The notes beneath the pieces were generated by a model that saw nothing but the letters and a program-made list of their open reading frames with translations, was not told where the DNA came from and made no database searches. Source: an uncultured Bacilli bacterium (GTDB lineage: Bacteria; Bacillota_I; Bacilli_A; RF39; UBA660). From it: a stretch of DNA of 15,816 nt. Positions within the stretch are counted from its first letter, which is position 1. Every line of letters begins with the position of its first letter. The stretch is from contig CANRPL010000032.1 of NCBI GenBank assembly GCA_947632495.1, forward strand, positions 1-15,816. The letters are read 5' to 3'. This document shows, piece by piece, positions 8,116 to 14,830 of this stretch. Both the position numbers and the translations under genes were made by a program.

Positions 8116-8142
8116 AAAAAGAAATAAATTTTATTTCTTTTT
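8116..8142 (-). terminator. AT-rich terminator hairpin of the tagO-gtrB-gtrA-like operon
   Basis: A perfect 27-base palindrome around the GtrA-type gene's stop codon: AAAAAGAAATAA on one side and its exact complement on the other, giving a 12-bp stem with a 3-base loop but only one G:C pair. On the minus strand it ends in TTTTT plus another T. The stem is weak, so this may be an inefficient terminator. Confidence 0.5.
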
Positions 8143-8550
8143 GCCAAAAACGATTAATTTACTTAAAAGATAGTTACTAACGATAATAATAACTTGCGAT
8201 ATTAATTTAATAATTCGATTATCGTATTTTAATATTGTTACAAAGACATACATAATTGCCATATCTAGAATTAAAGTAAATAACCTACTACCTAAAAATT
8301 TTAAAAACTCTCCTGTAACTCGGTCATTTTTACTTTGAAAGACATATTTACGATTAGTTATATAGGCAAATAAGAAGCCTATCGTCCAAGAAATGATATT
8401 AGCAAGTTGTAGTTCTAATGGTACTTGTACATCTAAAATAGTTAAGGTTAAAAGATAATATGTAATAAGCGTAAGCAATGTTGTTAAAAAGCCAAAGATA
8501 AGGTAGTTGATACCCTCTTTATGCTTACAATACATATTCCATAAAAACAT
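8131..8550 (-). CDS. GtrA-family membrane protein
   Basis: A 139-residue protein with four hydrophobic helices (roughly 14-36, 46-65, 86-108 and 113-134). It has the GtrA pattern: an N-terminal YLIFGFLTTLLT helix, a short basic loop containing FAYITNRKYVFQSK (61-74), and the later pair of helices. GtrA proteins are thought to help move prenyl-phosphate-linked sugars made by GtrB-type enzymes across the membrane, or to support such systems; the mechanism is not fully settled. Here the ATG (8550-8548) overlaps the stop codon of the GtrB-type gene in a TAATG junction, with AGGAG at 8559-8563, so the two proteins are made together. The last gene of its operon; its stop codon lies inside a long AT-rich hairpin. 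No GT-C transferase that would use the flipped sugar is present in the window. Confidence 0.85.
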   Translation of the reverse strand: MFLWNMYCKHKEGINYLIFGFLTTLLTLITYYLLTLTILDVQVPLELQLANIISWTIGFLFAYITNRKYVFQSKNDRVTGEFLKFLGSRLFTLILDMAIMYVFVTILKYDNRIIKLISQVIIIVSNYLLSKLIVFGKKK

Positions 8551-9503
8551 TAATCTAACTCCTTTTCAATAATATATTTAGGACGATGTTTTGTCTCTTT
8601 GTATATCTTTCCAATATATTCACCAATAATACCTAAAGATAATAACTGAATACCGGATACTAACCAAATGGAGCATACAATAAATGTCCAACCAGATACA
8701 GTACTACCTAATAATTTAACAATAATAGAATAAGTCATAACACCTAAACTAATTAAAAACATAATAATACCTAAAGATGTAATCATACGAAGAGGTTTAA
8801 CACTAAATGATGTAATACCATCGATAGCGAACTGTAACATCTTCTTTAATGGATATTTAGATTCACCAGCTACACGCTTATTACGATTATAATAAACCTT
8901 TGAATTAGGAAAACCAATTTGAGGAACGATACCCCTTAAAAAGATATTAACTTCATCATATTGTTCTAAAGCGATTAAAGCAGGTTTACTCATTAGTCGA
9001 AAATCAGCGTGATTATAAACAACTTGAGCTCCCATAAGACGCATTAATTTATAAAATAATTGGGCAGTAAAACGTTTAAAGAAGCTATCTTTAGCACGTG
9101 AATCACGAACGCCATAAACAATTTCTGAACCCTCTTTATAATGCTTTACCATTTCATCAATAGCATTAATATCATCCTGCAAATCAGCATCCATACTAAT
9201 AGTTATATCAGCATGTTCTTTAGCGTTCATCAGTCCCGCTATTAAAGCATTTTGATGGCCCCTATTATGAGCTAATTTAAGGCCACCAAAAAGGTTATCA
9301 TGATGAGCTTCTTCAATTAATGACCAAGTTTTATCAGTAGATCCATCATCCACTAATAAGACTTTACTATTAACAGCAATTTGTTCATTCTTTATTAACT
9401 CATTCATTTTAGTTTTAACAGCTTCAATAGTTATCGTTAAAGCTTGTTCTTCGTTATAACAAGGTATAACTAGATAAAGAATTGGTTTTTCTCTTTCTTT
9501 CAT
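8550..9503 (-). CDS. GtrB-type polyprenyl-phosphate glycosyltransferase (GT2, DPM1-like)
   Basis: A 317-residue GT2 enzyme. The cytoplasmic GT-A domain shows LVIPCYNEE near residue 11, DDGSTD at 52-57, DADLQD at 105-110 (metal and UDP-sugar site) and GESKYP at 213-218. Two C-terminal membrane helices (about 239-265 and 272-297) follow, as in GtrB, ArnC and YkcC. Likely reaction: transfer of a hexose from a UDP-sugar to undecaprenyl phosphate on the cytoplasmic face, giving a donor for decorating a surface polymer outside. ATG 9503-9501 is chosen because AGGGA lies six bases upstream; a TTG two codons earlier would be directly against that site. The upstream TagO-like gene ends 9 bases before, and the downstream GtrA-type gene overlaps by one base. 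Which sugar is used cannot be read from the sequence. Confidence 0.9.
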   Translation of the reverse strand: MKEREKPILYLVIPCYNEEQALTITIEAVKTKMNELIKNEQIAVNSKVLLVDDGSTDKTWSLIEEAHHDNLFGGLKLAHNRGHQNALIAGLMNAKEHADITISMDADLQDDINAIDEMVKHYKEGSEIVYGVRDSRAKDSFFKRFTAQLFYKLMRLMGAQVVYNHADFRLMSKPALIALEQYDEVNIFLRGIVPQIGFPNSKVYYNRNKRVAGESKYPLKKMLQFAIDGITSFSVKPLRMITSLGIIMFLISLGVMTYSIIVKLLGSTVSGWTFIVCSIWLVSGIQLLSLGIIGEYIGKIYKETKHRPKYIIEKELD

Positions 9504-9512
9504 ATACAATCC

Positions 9513-10550
9513 CTACTTACTATCATTATTCTTTTTTTTATGACTGACAATAATATCAGTATGTAAGGCAAAAGCAATAAGTGCGAATAATAAAACTCCA
9601 TAGATAATATAACCTAAAACAGCATTGACTAAAACATATATAACTGATGCTGTAGCAAATAAGAAAGTAATAGTATATATTATTAGAACCGTACCTACTT
9701 GACTAAATCCCCTACGTAAAAATTGATGATGAATATGTGATTTATCAGCATGTGAAATACTTTCACCTTTTAATTTTCTTCTTATAATAGCGAAAGCTGT
9801 GTCCATAATTGGAACACTTAAAATAAGAAGTGGAATAATTAATGATGACATCATGACATTTTTATATCCTAACATTGTAATAACAGCCATGATAAAGCCT
9901 AAAAACATCGATCCCGTATCACCAATAAAAATACTCGCTGGATGAAAATTATAGATGAGAAATCCTAGACAACATCCTAGCATAATGAACGTTAAAGTAA
10001 AGGCCAAATCCATTTGAAAACGGCATGCAGCAACAATACCAATCGCTAAAAAGAAGATACTAGATATGCCACTAGATAAGCCATCTAAACCATCGATAAA
10101 ATTAATACAATTAATACATCCTAAAATAAAGAAAATAGTTAATGGGTAAGCAAAGATACCAAAATTAATGTAAAGACCAAAGGCACTAATATCTTTAATA
10201 AGTAATCCACCATAGAAAACGACTACTAAAGCAGCCATTAGCTGACCGACAAATTTAGTTAAAGGTTTTAATGATTTAATATCGTCCATTATCCCAGTAA
10301 TAATAATTAAAAAACTACCGATTAAAATCGAATTCATCATAGCTGTCTGTTCACCAAACAACATATAACCAACTAAAAAGCCGATATAAACGCCTAGACC
10401 TCCCATTCGAGGAATAGGTTTCTTATGAACCTTTCGTTCATCTGGAATATCCATAGCGTCTAAATGTATAGCTAATTTTTTAACGAATGGTATCACAATC
10501 GCTACAACGATAAAAGGTACCGTAACAAGCGCAAATATTTTTAATAACAT
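9513..10550 (-). CDS. tagO: Undecaprenyl-phosphate GlcNAc-1-phosphate transferase (TagO/WecA family)
   Basis: A 345-residue polytopic membrane enzyme of the MraY/WecA family with about ten or eleven helices. Motifs: DIPDERKVHKKPIPRMGG at 34-51, MDD at 88-90, NFIDGLDGLSSG at 150-161, GDTGSM at 210-215 and the HIHH motif at 272-275. HIHH places it with WecA/TagO/TarO rather than MraY. Predicted reaction: UDP-GlcNAc plus undecaprenyl phosphate gives undecaprenyl-PP-GlcNAc, the first step of wall teichoic acid or another lipid-linked glycopolymer. The TagO name is given for the family role; the exact amino sugar is not proven. ATG 10550-10548 is chosen because GGAG lies six bases upstream (10557-10560); the frame continues to an ATG at 10583, but that start falls inside the likely promoter. 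First gene of a three-gene unit with GtrB- and GtrA-type proteins, facing a plus-strand gene across about 100 bases. Confidence 0.88.
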   Translation of the reverse strand: MLLKIFALVTVPFIVVAIVIPFVKKLAIHLDAMDIPDERKVHKKPIPRMGGLGVYIGFLVGYMLFGEQTAMMNSILIGSFLIIITGIMDDIKSLKPLTKFVGQLMAALVVVFYGGLLIKDISAFGLYINFGIFAYPLTIFFILGCINCINFIDGLDGLSSGISSIFFLAIGIVAACRFQMDLAFTLTFIMLGCCLGFLIYNFHPASIFIGDTGSMFLGFIMAVITMLGYKNVMMSSLIIPLLILSVPIMDTAFAIIRRKLKGESISHADKSHIHHQFLRRGFSQVGTVLIIYTITFLFATASVIYVLVNAVLGYIIYGVLLFALIAFALHTDIIVSHKKKNNDSK

Positions 10551-10578
10551 TTCTTTCTCCATATACATCACTACATAT

Positions 10579-10587
10579 ATCATAGCA
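10579..10587 (-). promoter_or_regulatory. Extended -10 promoter for the tagO-like operon
   Basis: On the minus strand, TGC directly followed by TATGAT (10584-10579) forms an extended -10 element. No convincing -35 box is seen at 16-18 bases. It lies about 28 bases before the ATG at 10550. Confidence 0.45.
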
Positions 10588-10631
10588 TATTTTAGAAAAC
10601 ATTACTATTTTATTTATTTAAAAATATATTG

Positions 10632-10637
10632 TATAAT
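10632..10637 (+). promoter_or_regulatory. -10 box of the lone plus-strand gene
   Basis: A perfect TATAAT 15 bases before the ATG at 10653. The -35 region is only a run of A/T (TTTATT at about 17 bases), so the promoter is weakly defined. If used, it gives a leader of only about 8-10 bases, beginning at the GGTGAT ribosome site. Confidence 0.45.
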
Positions 10638-10652
10638 ATAGATGGTGATGAT

Positions 10653-11327
10653 ATGAAAGACAAGAATAAAAATGAAGTTGTTGAAAAACAAGAAACGATT
10701 GATAAAAAAGAACTAATTATGAAATTAATTCTCTATCTTCTAGTCATCGGTTATTTAATTTATTTTGTCTATGACTATTTAACTGGTAATTTTGATTGGG
10801 AAAATAAGGTGAATATCTTTAAAGTTGTTATCCTTTTAATATCCATCTTTATTTTGGGTATCGTAACAGTTACCAATAAAAGTATAGCTCTTTTCTTTAG
10901 TATTACTGATTATATCTTAATTCTATGTCTCATTGGTCTAACAGTTACTAGTCTTATATCACCTACTAAAAAAGATGAAAAGGAGCAAAAGGAAGAAAAG
11001 CATAATCTTATTTGTACTGGCAGGACAGAAAATAGTGCTCAAACAACTATTGAAGTAGAATATACAAATGATACGATTAACCTTTTAAAATATACTTATC
11101 TTATTGATGTTGATGAACAAAGTCATGCTGAAAAGTTAAAAGAAGATTTTGATAAACAATATCAAGATGAAGAAAATATTTATAGTGAAATTAATATTAG
11201 CAATGACATTATCTTGAGTTTTACTTATGATATGGATAAAGTTAATAAGAAAAAAATTAATGATGAAAAATTGTTATCCTTTACTAAATTAAATGATCAA
11301 GAATTAAGTAATATGGAATGCAACTAA
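10653..11327 (+). CDS. Unrecognised three-helix membrane protein with charged extracytoplasmic-like tail
   Basis: A 224-residue protein and the only plus-strand gene in the window; I do not recognise its family with confidence. A highly charged N-terminus (1-21) is followed by three membrane helices (about 22-42, 54-75 and 78-102), a Lys/Glu-rich linker (106-117) and a soluble tail (118-224) that starts ICTGRTEN and shows alternating strands and helices. The tail order (Cys near its start, an EVEYTNDTI strand, an acidic helix with AEKLKEDF, then a LSFTYDMDKVN strand) recalls the YehR-like DUF1307 lipoproteins, but this is weak and the Cys is not in a lipobox. ATG 10653 is chosen because GGTGAT lies just upstream at 10644-10649; a TTG at 10629 lies before the -10 box. 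It is divergent from the tagO-like operon and convergent with the cohesin gene, sharing its terminator. A sensor or stress role at the envelope is possible but unproven. Confidence 0.7.
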   Translation: MKDKNKNEVVEKQETIDKKELIMKLILYLLVIGYLIYFVYDYLTGNFDWENKVNIFKVVILLISIFILGIVTVTNKSIALFFSITDYILILCLIGLTVTSLISPTKKDEKEQKEEKHNLICTGRTENSAQTTIEVEYTNDTINLLKYTYLIDVDEQSHAEKLKEDFDKQYQDEENIYSEINISNDIILSFTYDMDKVNKKKINDEKLLSFTKLNDQELSNMECN

Positions 11328-11354
11328 AAACAAGACTATTTGGTCTTGTTTTTT
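11326..11354. terminator. Bidirectional terminator shared by the plus-strand gene and the cohesin gene
   Basis: An 11-bp perfect stem AAAAACAAGAC (11326-11336) / GTCTTGTTTTT (11343-11353) with a 6-base loop. On plus it ends in a run of six T; on minus it ends in five T. The left arm includes the last bases of the plus gene's TAA stop, and the right arm encodes the final residues of the minus-strand cohesin gene, whose TAG starts the loop side. Confidence 0.85.
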
Positions 11355-12655
11355 GGTATCAAACGAATTAAAGCAATTAGAAGAAATACTACTAAAATAC
11401 CGGAAATACCCATAAGGATATATGATAAATTTTTATATTTATCACTTGCTACTTTAGTTGTAACAGATGAACTAGGTTTAGACTCACCATAATGTGTTCC
11501 CTCTTGATACTTTTGTAGTGTTGCTTCTTCACTATCATAGGTATACCAACCCTCTTTACCCGTTTCAACATTTAAAGCATAAACGAGTGGATATTTAATT
11601 CCATCTAAAGTATAACCTGTTATTTTATCTTCACCAATAGTTAGTTCTATTTCTTTGGCATCTTGTAAAACTTCATCCGGTTTAAATGGATAGATACGAA
11701 GTCCACTAAAAGCATATTCATTATAAATGGTATAAGTATTATCCGTATCATTATAAATATATAAGTTAACAGCCCCATTTTTATCTGTTAAACCAACAAG
11801 ATTAAATCCTGTAACTTCGTTATAAAAAGATGGTATTTCTTCGTTCTTTATTTTAACAGTACTATCTTCATAAGTTGATGGTGCTTTCATATCACTTCTT
11901 TTTCTGATTACGGTATATTCTTCACCATCAATTTCTACTTTGATGGGATCTTTTTCCTGAACAGTAACATTGATAGTATATATCTTTGATGTACCTCTTT
12001 CGCTGGTTACAACGACATTGACTTTATTTAAACCCTCTTTAAGGTTAACTTTACCAGTTCCCGTTACTTTAGCCTTACTATCACTTTTAGAGGCATTAAC
12101 AGTAATCTGTCTAACGTTATTAGGGACAGTTAAACTATAGCTAGTTTTACTTTTATCAAAACTTGGACTAATATTATATCCACTAACACTTAAAGCTTTT
12201 AAGTTACTATCATTTGATAAAGTTGACTTATCAACAATGTTAATTGTCGCTTTGTTTGTTGTCGGTTTCATACTTGAGTTATCATAATAATAGGCATTGA
12301 TAGCACTAAAGGAAATAGCTGTTTTAGAGCATGCTTTTTTGGCTTTAAAAGAAATGCTATAACCTTTACTTTTCGTTTTATTATTAGGAGCTACCCCAAC
12401 AGAATTAGTCTTACCTTCCAAGTCAGAAGTTACTAATTGCAAACATTTTGTGTCATAATCAATAACAAACTCCCAAGCCCCAATATAAGCATTAGCTGAT
12501 AATGTAATGGTAAATTTTTGAGTATCACCGACATACATTGTTTTACTTTTTGAACTTATTTTTAAAGTTGCACTAGCTGCATTAACTTGGGTTATAAATA
12601 ATCCATTTAAGAAAATGATAAATGTATATATGATTAGTTGTTTTATTTTTTTCAT
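11336..12655 (-). CDS. Membrane-anchored cohesin-domain surface protein with cadherin-like module
   Basis: A 439-residue secreted, membrane-anchored protein. Signal peptide about 1-26 (ends VNA, then ASA). Residues 28-142 look like a cohesin: a jelly-roll of beta strands with YVGDTQKFTITLSA, GAWEFVIDYD and a closing ATINIVD strand. C71 and C109 are the only two Cys of the mature protein and may form a disulfide. Residues 152-233 form a cadherin-like beta-sandwich module (LKALSVSGYNISPSF, TSYSLTVP, AKVTGTG, TSKIYTINV). Residues 238-390 are an unrecognised, acidic, beta-rich region. A Ser-rich linker leads to one membrane helix (about 411-431) and a short basic tail RLIPKNKTK. Cohesins bind dockerins, and the gene just upstream ends in a dockerin, so this protein would hold that glucosaminidase on the outer membrane face. 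ATG 12655 has a perfect AGGAGG (12661-12666 region), overlapping the upstream TAG. Cohesin call is by pattern; the pairing is inference. Confidence 0.78.
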   Translation of the reverse strand: MKKIKQLIIYTFIIFLNGLFITQVNAASATLKISSKSKTMYVGDTQKFTITLSANAYIGAWEFVIDYDTKCLQLVTSDLEGKTNSVGVAPNNKTKSKGYSISFKAKKACSKTAISFSAINAYYYDNSSMKPTTNKATINIVDKSTLSNDSNLKALSVSGYNISPSFDKSKTSYSLTVPNNVRQITVNASKSDSKAKVTGTGKVNLKEGLNKVNVVVTSERGTSKIYTINVTVQEKDPIKVEIDGEEYTVIRKRSDMKAPSTYEDSTVKIKNEEIPSFYNEVTGFNLVGLTDKNGAVNLYIYNDTDNTYTIYNEYAFSGLRIYPFKPDEVLQDAKEIELTIGEDKITGYTLDGIKYPLVYALNVETGKEGWYTYDSEEATLQKYQEGTHYGESKPSSSVTTKVASDKYKNLSYILMGISGILVVFLLIALIRLIPKNKTK

Positions 12656-12663
12656 AAAACCTC

Positions 12664-14760
12664 CTATAATTGACTGATTGTTGAATCACCTAAAATGTGT
12701 TTTTGAACTTGTAATAAATCAAGAATAGTTACCTTACCATCTTTATTAACATCACAAGCTTTTAGAGTTGCTCCAGTTAATTTAGCATCTCCTAAAATAT
12801 ATTTTTGAACTTGTAATAAATCAAGGGCATTTATTTTACTATCACCACTAGCATCACCATAGATTAAAGATGTATAAGTATGGGTCTCTGTACCATTAGT
12901 GATAGTAATAGTATCTCCAGTAGCTAAATATTCAGATGTTAAAGCCTTACTACCACGTTTAATTGTTACTTTAGCTTGAGGTTCAAATGAAGTTATCTTA
13001 TTAGTAAAGTCTGAAGCTTTAGTAGTTAAAGTTAGGCCGATAATATAATCATCATCTAAATTAATTTTAGTACCTTCGACAATTTCTTTTAATGATTTAA
13101 CAGGTCCTGTAGGTTCTTCTCTTGTAACATTGATAATATAAGTTCTTTTAGCACCATTTTCCGCTGTTACAATAACATCAATAACATTCTGACCAACTGT
13201 TAATTCTTTCGTACCTGTTCCAGTTACTTTAGCTGAACTATTAATAGTTGTAGCAGCAATGGTTATAGAACTAACGTTATTTAAGACATTAAGATTATAA
13301 CTAACTTTATCACCAACAAAACCACTTATACTTTTAGCTCCACTACCATCATTATATGTTAATGTCTTTAAATAATTATTAGGATTACCCGTATTAGGTA
13401 ATTTAGTTTCCGTTGGCATACTTGCATAAACGGGAATATTAAAAGTAAAAGAGGAATCCATAAGTTTAGCTTTGCGATATGAAGTACGTGAATTAGTTGC
13501 TTCTGATGATGGAGCAGCTATATTTTGCATATATTGATGAGTAAAATTGCTATTAGCGCCACGACCTAATTTAGTTAAATATTTTTCAATAGTATTCCAT
13601 TTCTTAAAATAACTTGTATCTTGACCAGCTTTAACATATCCATCATTTATCCATTTAGCTCCACCAATAATAGCTTTTTCTGGTGAGTCCCATGGTCTAC
13701 CACTACTAGTATCTTTACCACTTTCACCACCATAAGCATAAACTAAAGCGCGAGTTGCTGACTCACCATCACTACCACTATTAGCGCCGATATTAAAGAA
13801 GTTATAATAGCCAGCTGGATATGTTTTATTCTTATAAGTAAAAGCCTCACCTGATACAGTTTTATTAGGTGTTGTACCAGCACCAACCTCTTGAATTGAT
13901 AAGGCTGCTAAATAAACAGGATTAATTTGCTCTTTGGTAGCTGCTGTCATAAAATCATTAGCAAATTTGCTGATATAAGCACCACCTAAAACATTTTTAA
14001 CCGTATCAAGTGTTTGAACAGCTGGATTATATGATAATGTTTCAAACTGAAAAACATAAGTATCAGATAAGAAATTACGTGGATCCATATAATAAGCAAT
14101 CGTATCATAATTAGCTACAAACCAATAGGAACCATCCCGTGGCGTAAATTTATCTTTTTGCCAATCATAATTTGTCTCATCTGTTGATAAATATCCTTGT
14201 GTAGAGGAACTATTAGAATAAATTAAACTTTTAGTACCTTTACTCTCGCCTGTAACAGCTGCATCAAAAGTTAAACCCGTATCGATAGCGACAAAGTTCC
14301 AAGCAGGATGAATTTCTTTTAATACAGCTAAATGAGGCCAGTAACTTTCTGGAAAACCTTGATTTTTAAAATTAGTTTTTAAATCTTCAGATATCCAATC
14401 TGTTTTAGTAATATCACGAATGTTATCGGTACATGCCCATCCTTTATATGTTTTAGCAGCATAGACAGTACTAACATAAGTAAATGTTGTTTTACATTCA
14501 CTACCATGACCAGATGATGGTGCTTTAACGGGAGTTTTACTAGTAATGACAGTAATGTCATCCCCTGGATCTAGCCAATATGATCCACTTAAACTTTTAA
14601 AATTTGTATCTTTATAGAAACAATCACCTGTTGAACCAGAAGCTAAACTACAGGTCCCTTTAGCGATATATTTAGCTTTATAATCAGCATCGACAACATT
14701 TTGGCAGATTAAAAAAGAGATAACGAAAAAAAACATCCCCCAAATTTTATTCCGAATCAT
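12664..14760 (-). CDS. Secreted N-acetylglucosaminidase (GH73-type) with cadherin-like module and C-terminal type I dockerin
   Basis: A 698-residue secreted peptidoglycan hydrolase. Signal peptide about 1-25 (VVDA end). Residues 30-115 look like a bacterial SH3-type domain with four Cys (37, 47, 89, 110) and the ending YKGWACTDNI. Then GFPESYWPHLAVLKEIHP (135-152) and FVAIDTGLTFDAAV (156-169), a pair common in Firmicute glucosaminidases. The glucosaminidase core is about 215-400, with YYMDPRNFL, AALSIQEVGAG (E291 the likely catalytic Glu) and YYNFFNIGA. A cadherin-like module lies at about 462-547. A small beta module (555-632) precedes the dockerin (634-694), which has two calcium loops, D636-x-S-x-D640 and D670-x-N-x-D674, each followed by DLLQVQK.ILGD. 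Expected reaction: cutting GlcNAc-MurNAc links in peptidoglycan. AGGTGAT precedes ATG 14760. The cohesin-protein gene follows after 8 bases, so both are made together. Confidence 0.9.
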   Translation of the reverse strand: MIRNKIWGMFFFVISFLICQNVVDADYKAKYIAKGTCSLASGSTGDCFYKDTNFKSLSGSYWLDPGDDITVITSKTPVKAPSSGHGSECKTTFTYVSTVYAAKTYKGWACTDNIRDITKTDWISEDLKTNFKNQGFPESYWPHLAVLKEIHPAWNFVAIDTGLTFDAAVTGESKGTKSLIYSNSSSTQGYLSTDETNYDWQKDKFTPRDGSYWFVANYDTIAYYMDPRNFLSDTYVFQFETLSYNPAVQTLDTVKNVLGGAYISKFANDFMTAATKEQINPVYLAALSIQEVGAGTTPNKTVSGEAFTYKNKTYPAGYYNFFNIGANSGSDGESATRALVYAYGGESGKDTSSGRPWDSPEKAIIGGAKWINDGYVKAGQDTSYFKKWNTIEKYLTKLGRGANSNFTHQYMQNIAAPSSEATNSRTSYRKAKLMDSSFTFNIPVYASMPTETKLPNTGNPNNYLKTLTYNDGSGAKSISGFVGDKVSYNLNVLNNVSSITIAATTINSSAKVTGTGTKELTVGQNVIDVIVTAENGAKRTYIINVTREEPTGPVKSLKEIVEGTKINLDDDYIIGLTLTTKASDFTNKITSFEPQAKVTIKRGSKALTSEYLATGDTITITNGTETHTYTSLIYGDASGDSKINALDLLQVQKYILGDAKLTGATLKACDVNKDGKVTILDLLQVQKHILGDSTISQL

Positions 14761-14784
14761 CTTATCACCTACCCATCTAATAAA

Positions 14785-14790
14785 ATTATA
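14785..14790 (-). promoter_or_regulatory. -10 box of the glucosaminidase-cohesin operon
   Basis: On the minus strand, a perfect TATAAT (14790-14785) directly after the U-tract of the rsmD terminator and 24 bases before the ATG at 14760. The -35 region at 17 bases (TTTTCG) lies in the terminator loop and is a poor match. Confidence 0.5.
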
Positions 14791-14830
14791 ACAAAAAAGA
14801 GTAAAAACGAAAATATTACTTTACTCTTTT
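14791..14830 (-). terminator. Rho-independent terminator of the ylbD-ylbE-rsmD unit
   Basis: On the minus strand, AAAAGAGTAAA (14830-14820) pairs with TTTACTCTTTT (14805-14795) in an 11-bp stem with a 14-base loop, followed by TTGTT. The first arm overlaps the last rsmD codons, and the stop lies just inside the loop. Confidence 0.7.

Noticed and set aside
10551..10583. Upstream ATG of the tagO-like gene at 10583
   Set aside because: It overlaps the likely extended -10 box and has no ribosome site, whereas GGAG lies six bases before 10550.
10629..10652. TTG start for the plus-strand gene
   Set aside because: It lies upstream of the TATAAT box, so it would not be in the transcript from that promoter.
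14379..14561. Open frame of 60 codons within the glucosaminidase gene
   Set aside because: A shadow of the SH3-like domain coding region; low-complexity and without a start signal.
14690..14715. Lipoprotein signal in the glucosaminidase (Cys19 in its signal peptide)
   Set aside because: The residues before the Cys are F-L-I, not a lipobox; a normal cleavage site follows after residue 25.
11336..14760. Fragment of a cellulosome gene cluster
   Set aside because: There is only one dockerin and one cohesin, and no cellulase, hemicellulase or carbohydrate-binding module; the enzyme targets peptidoglycan.
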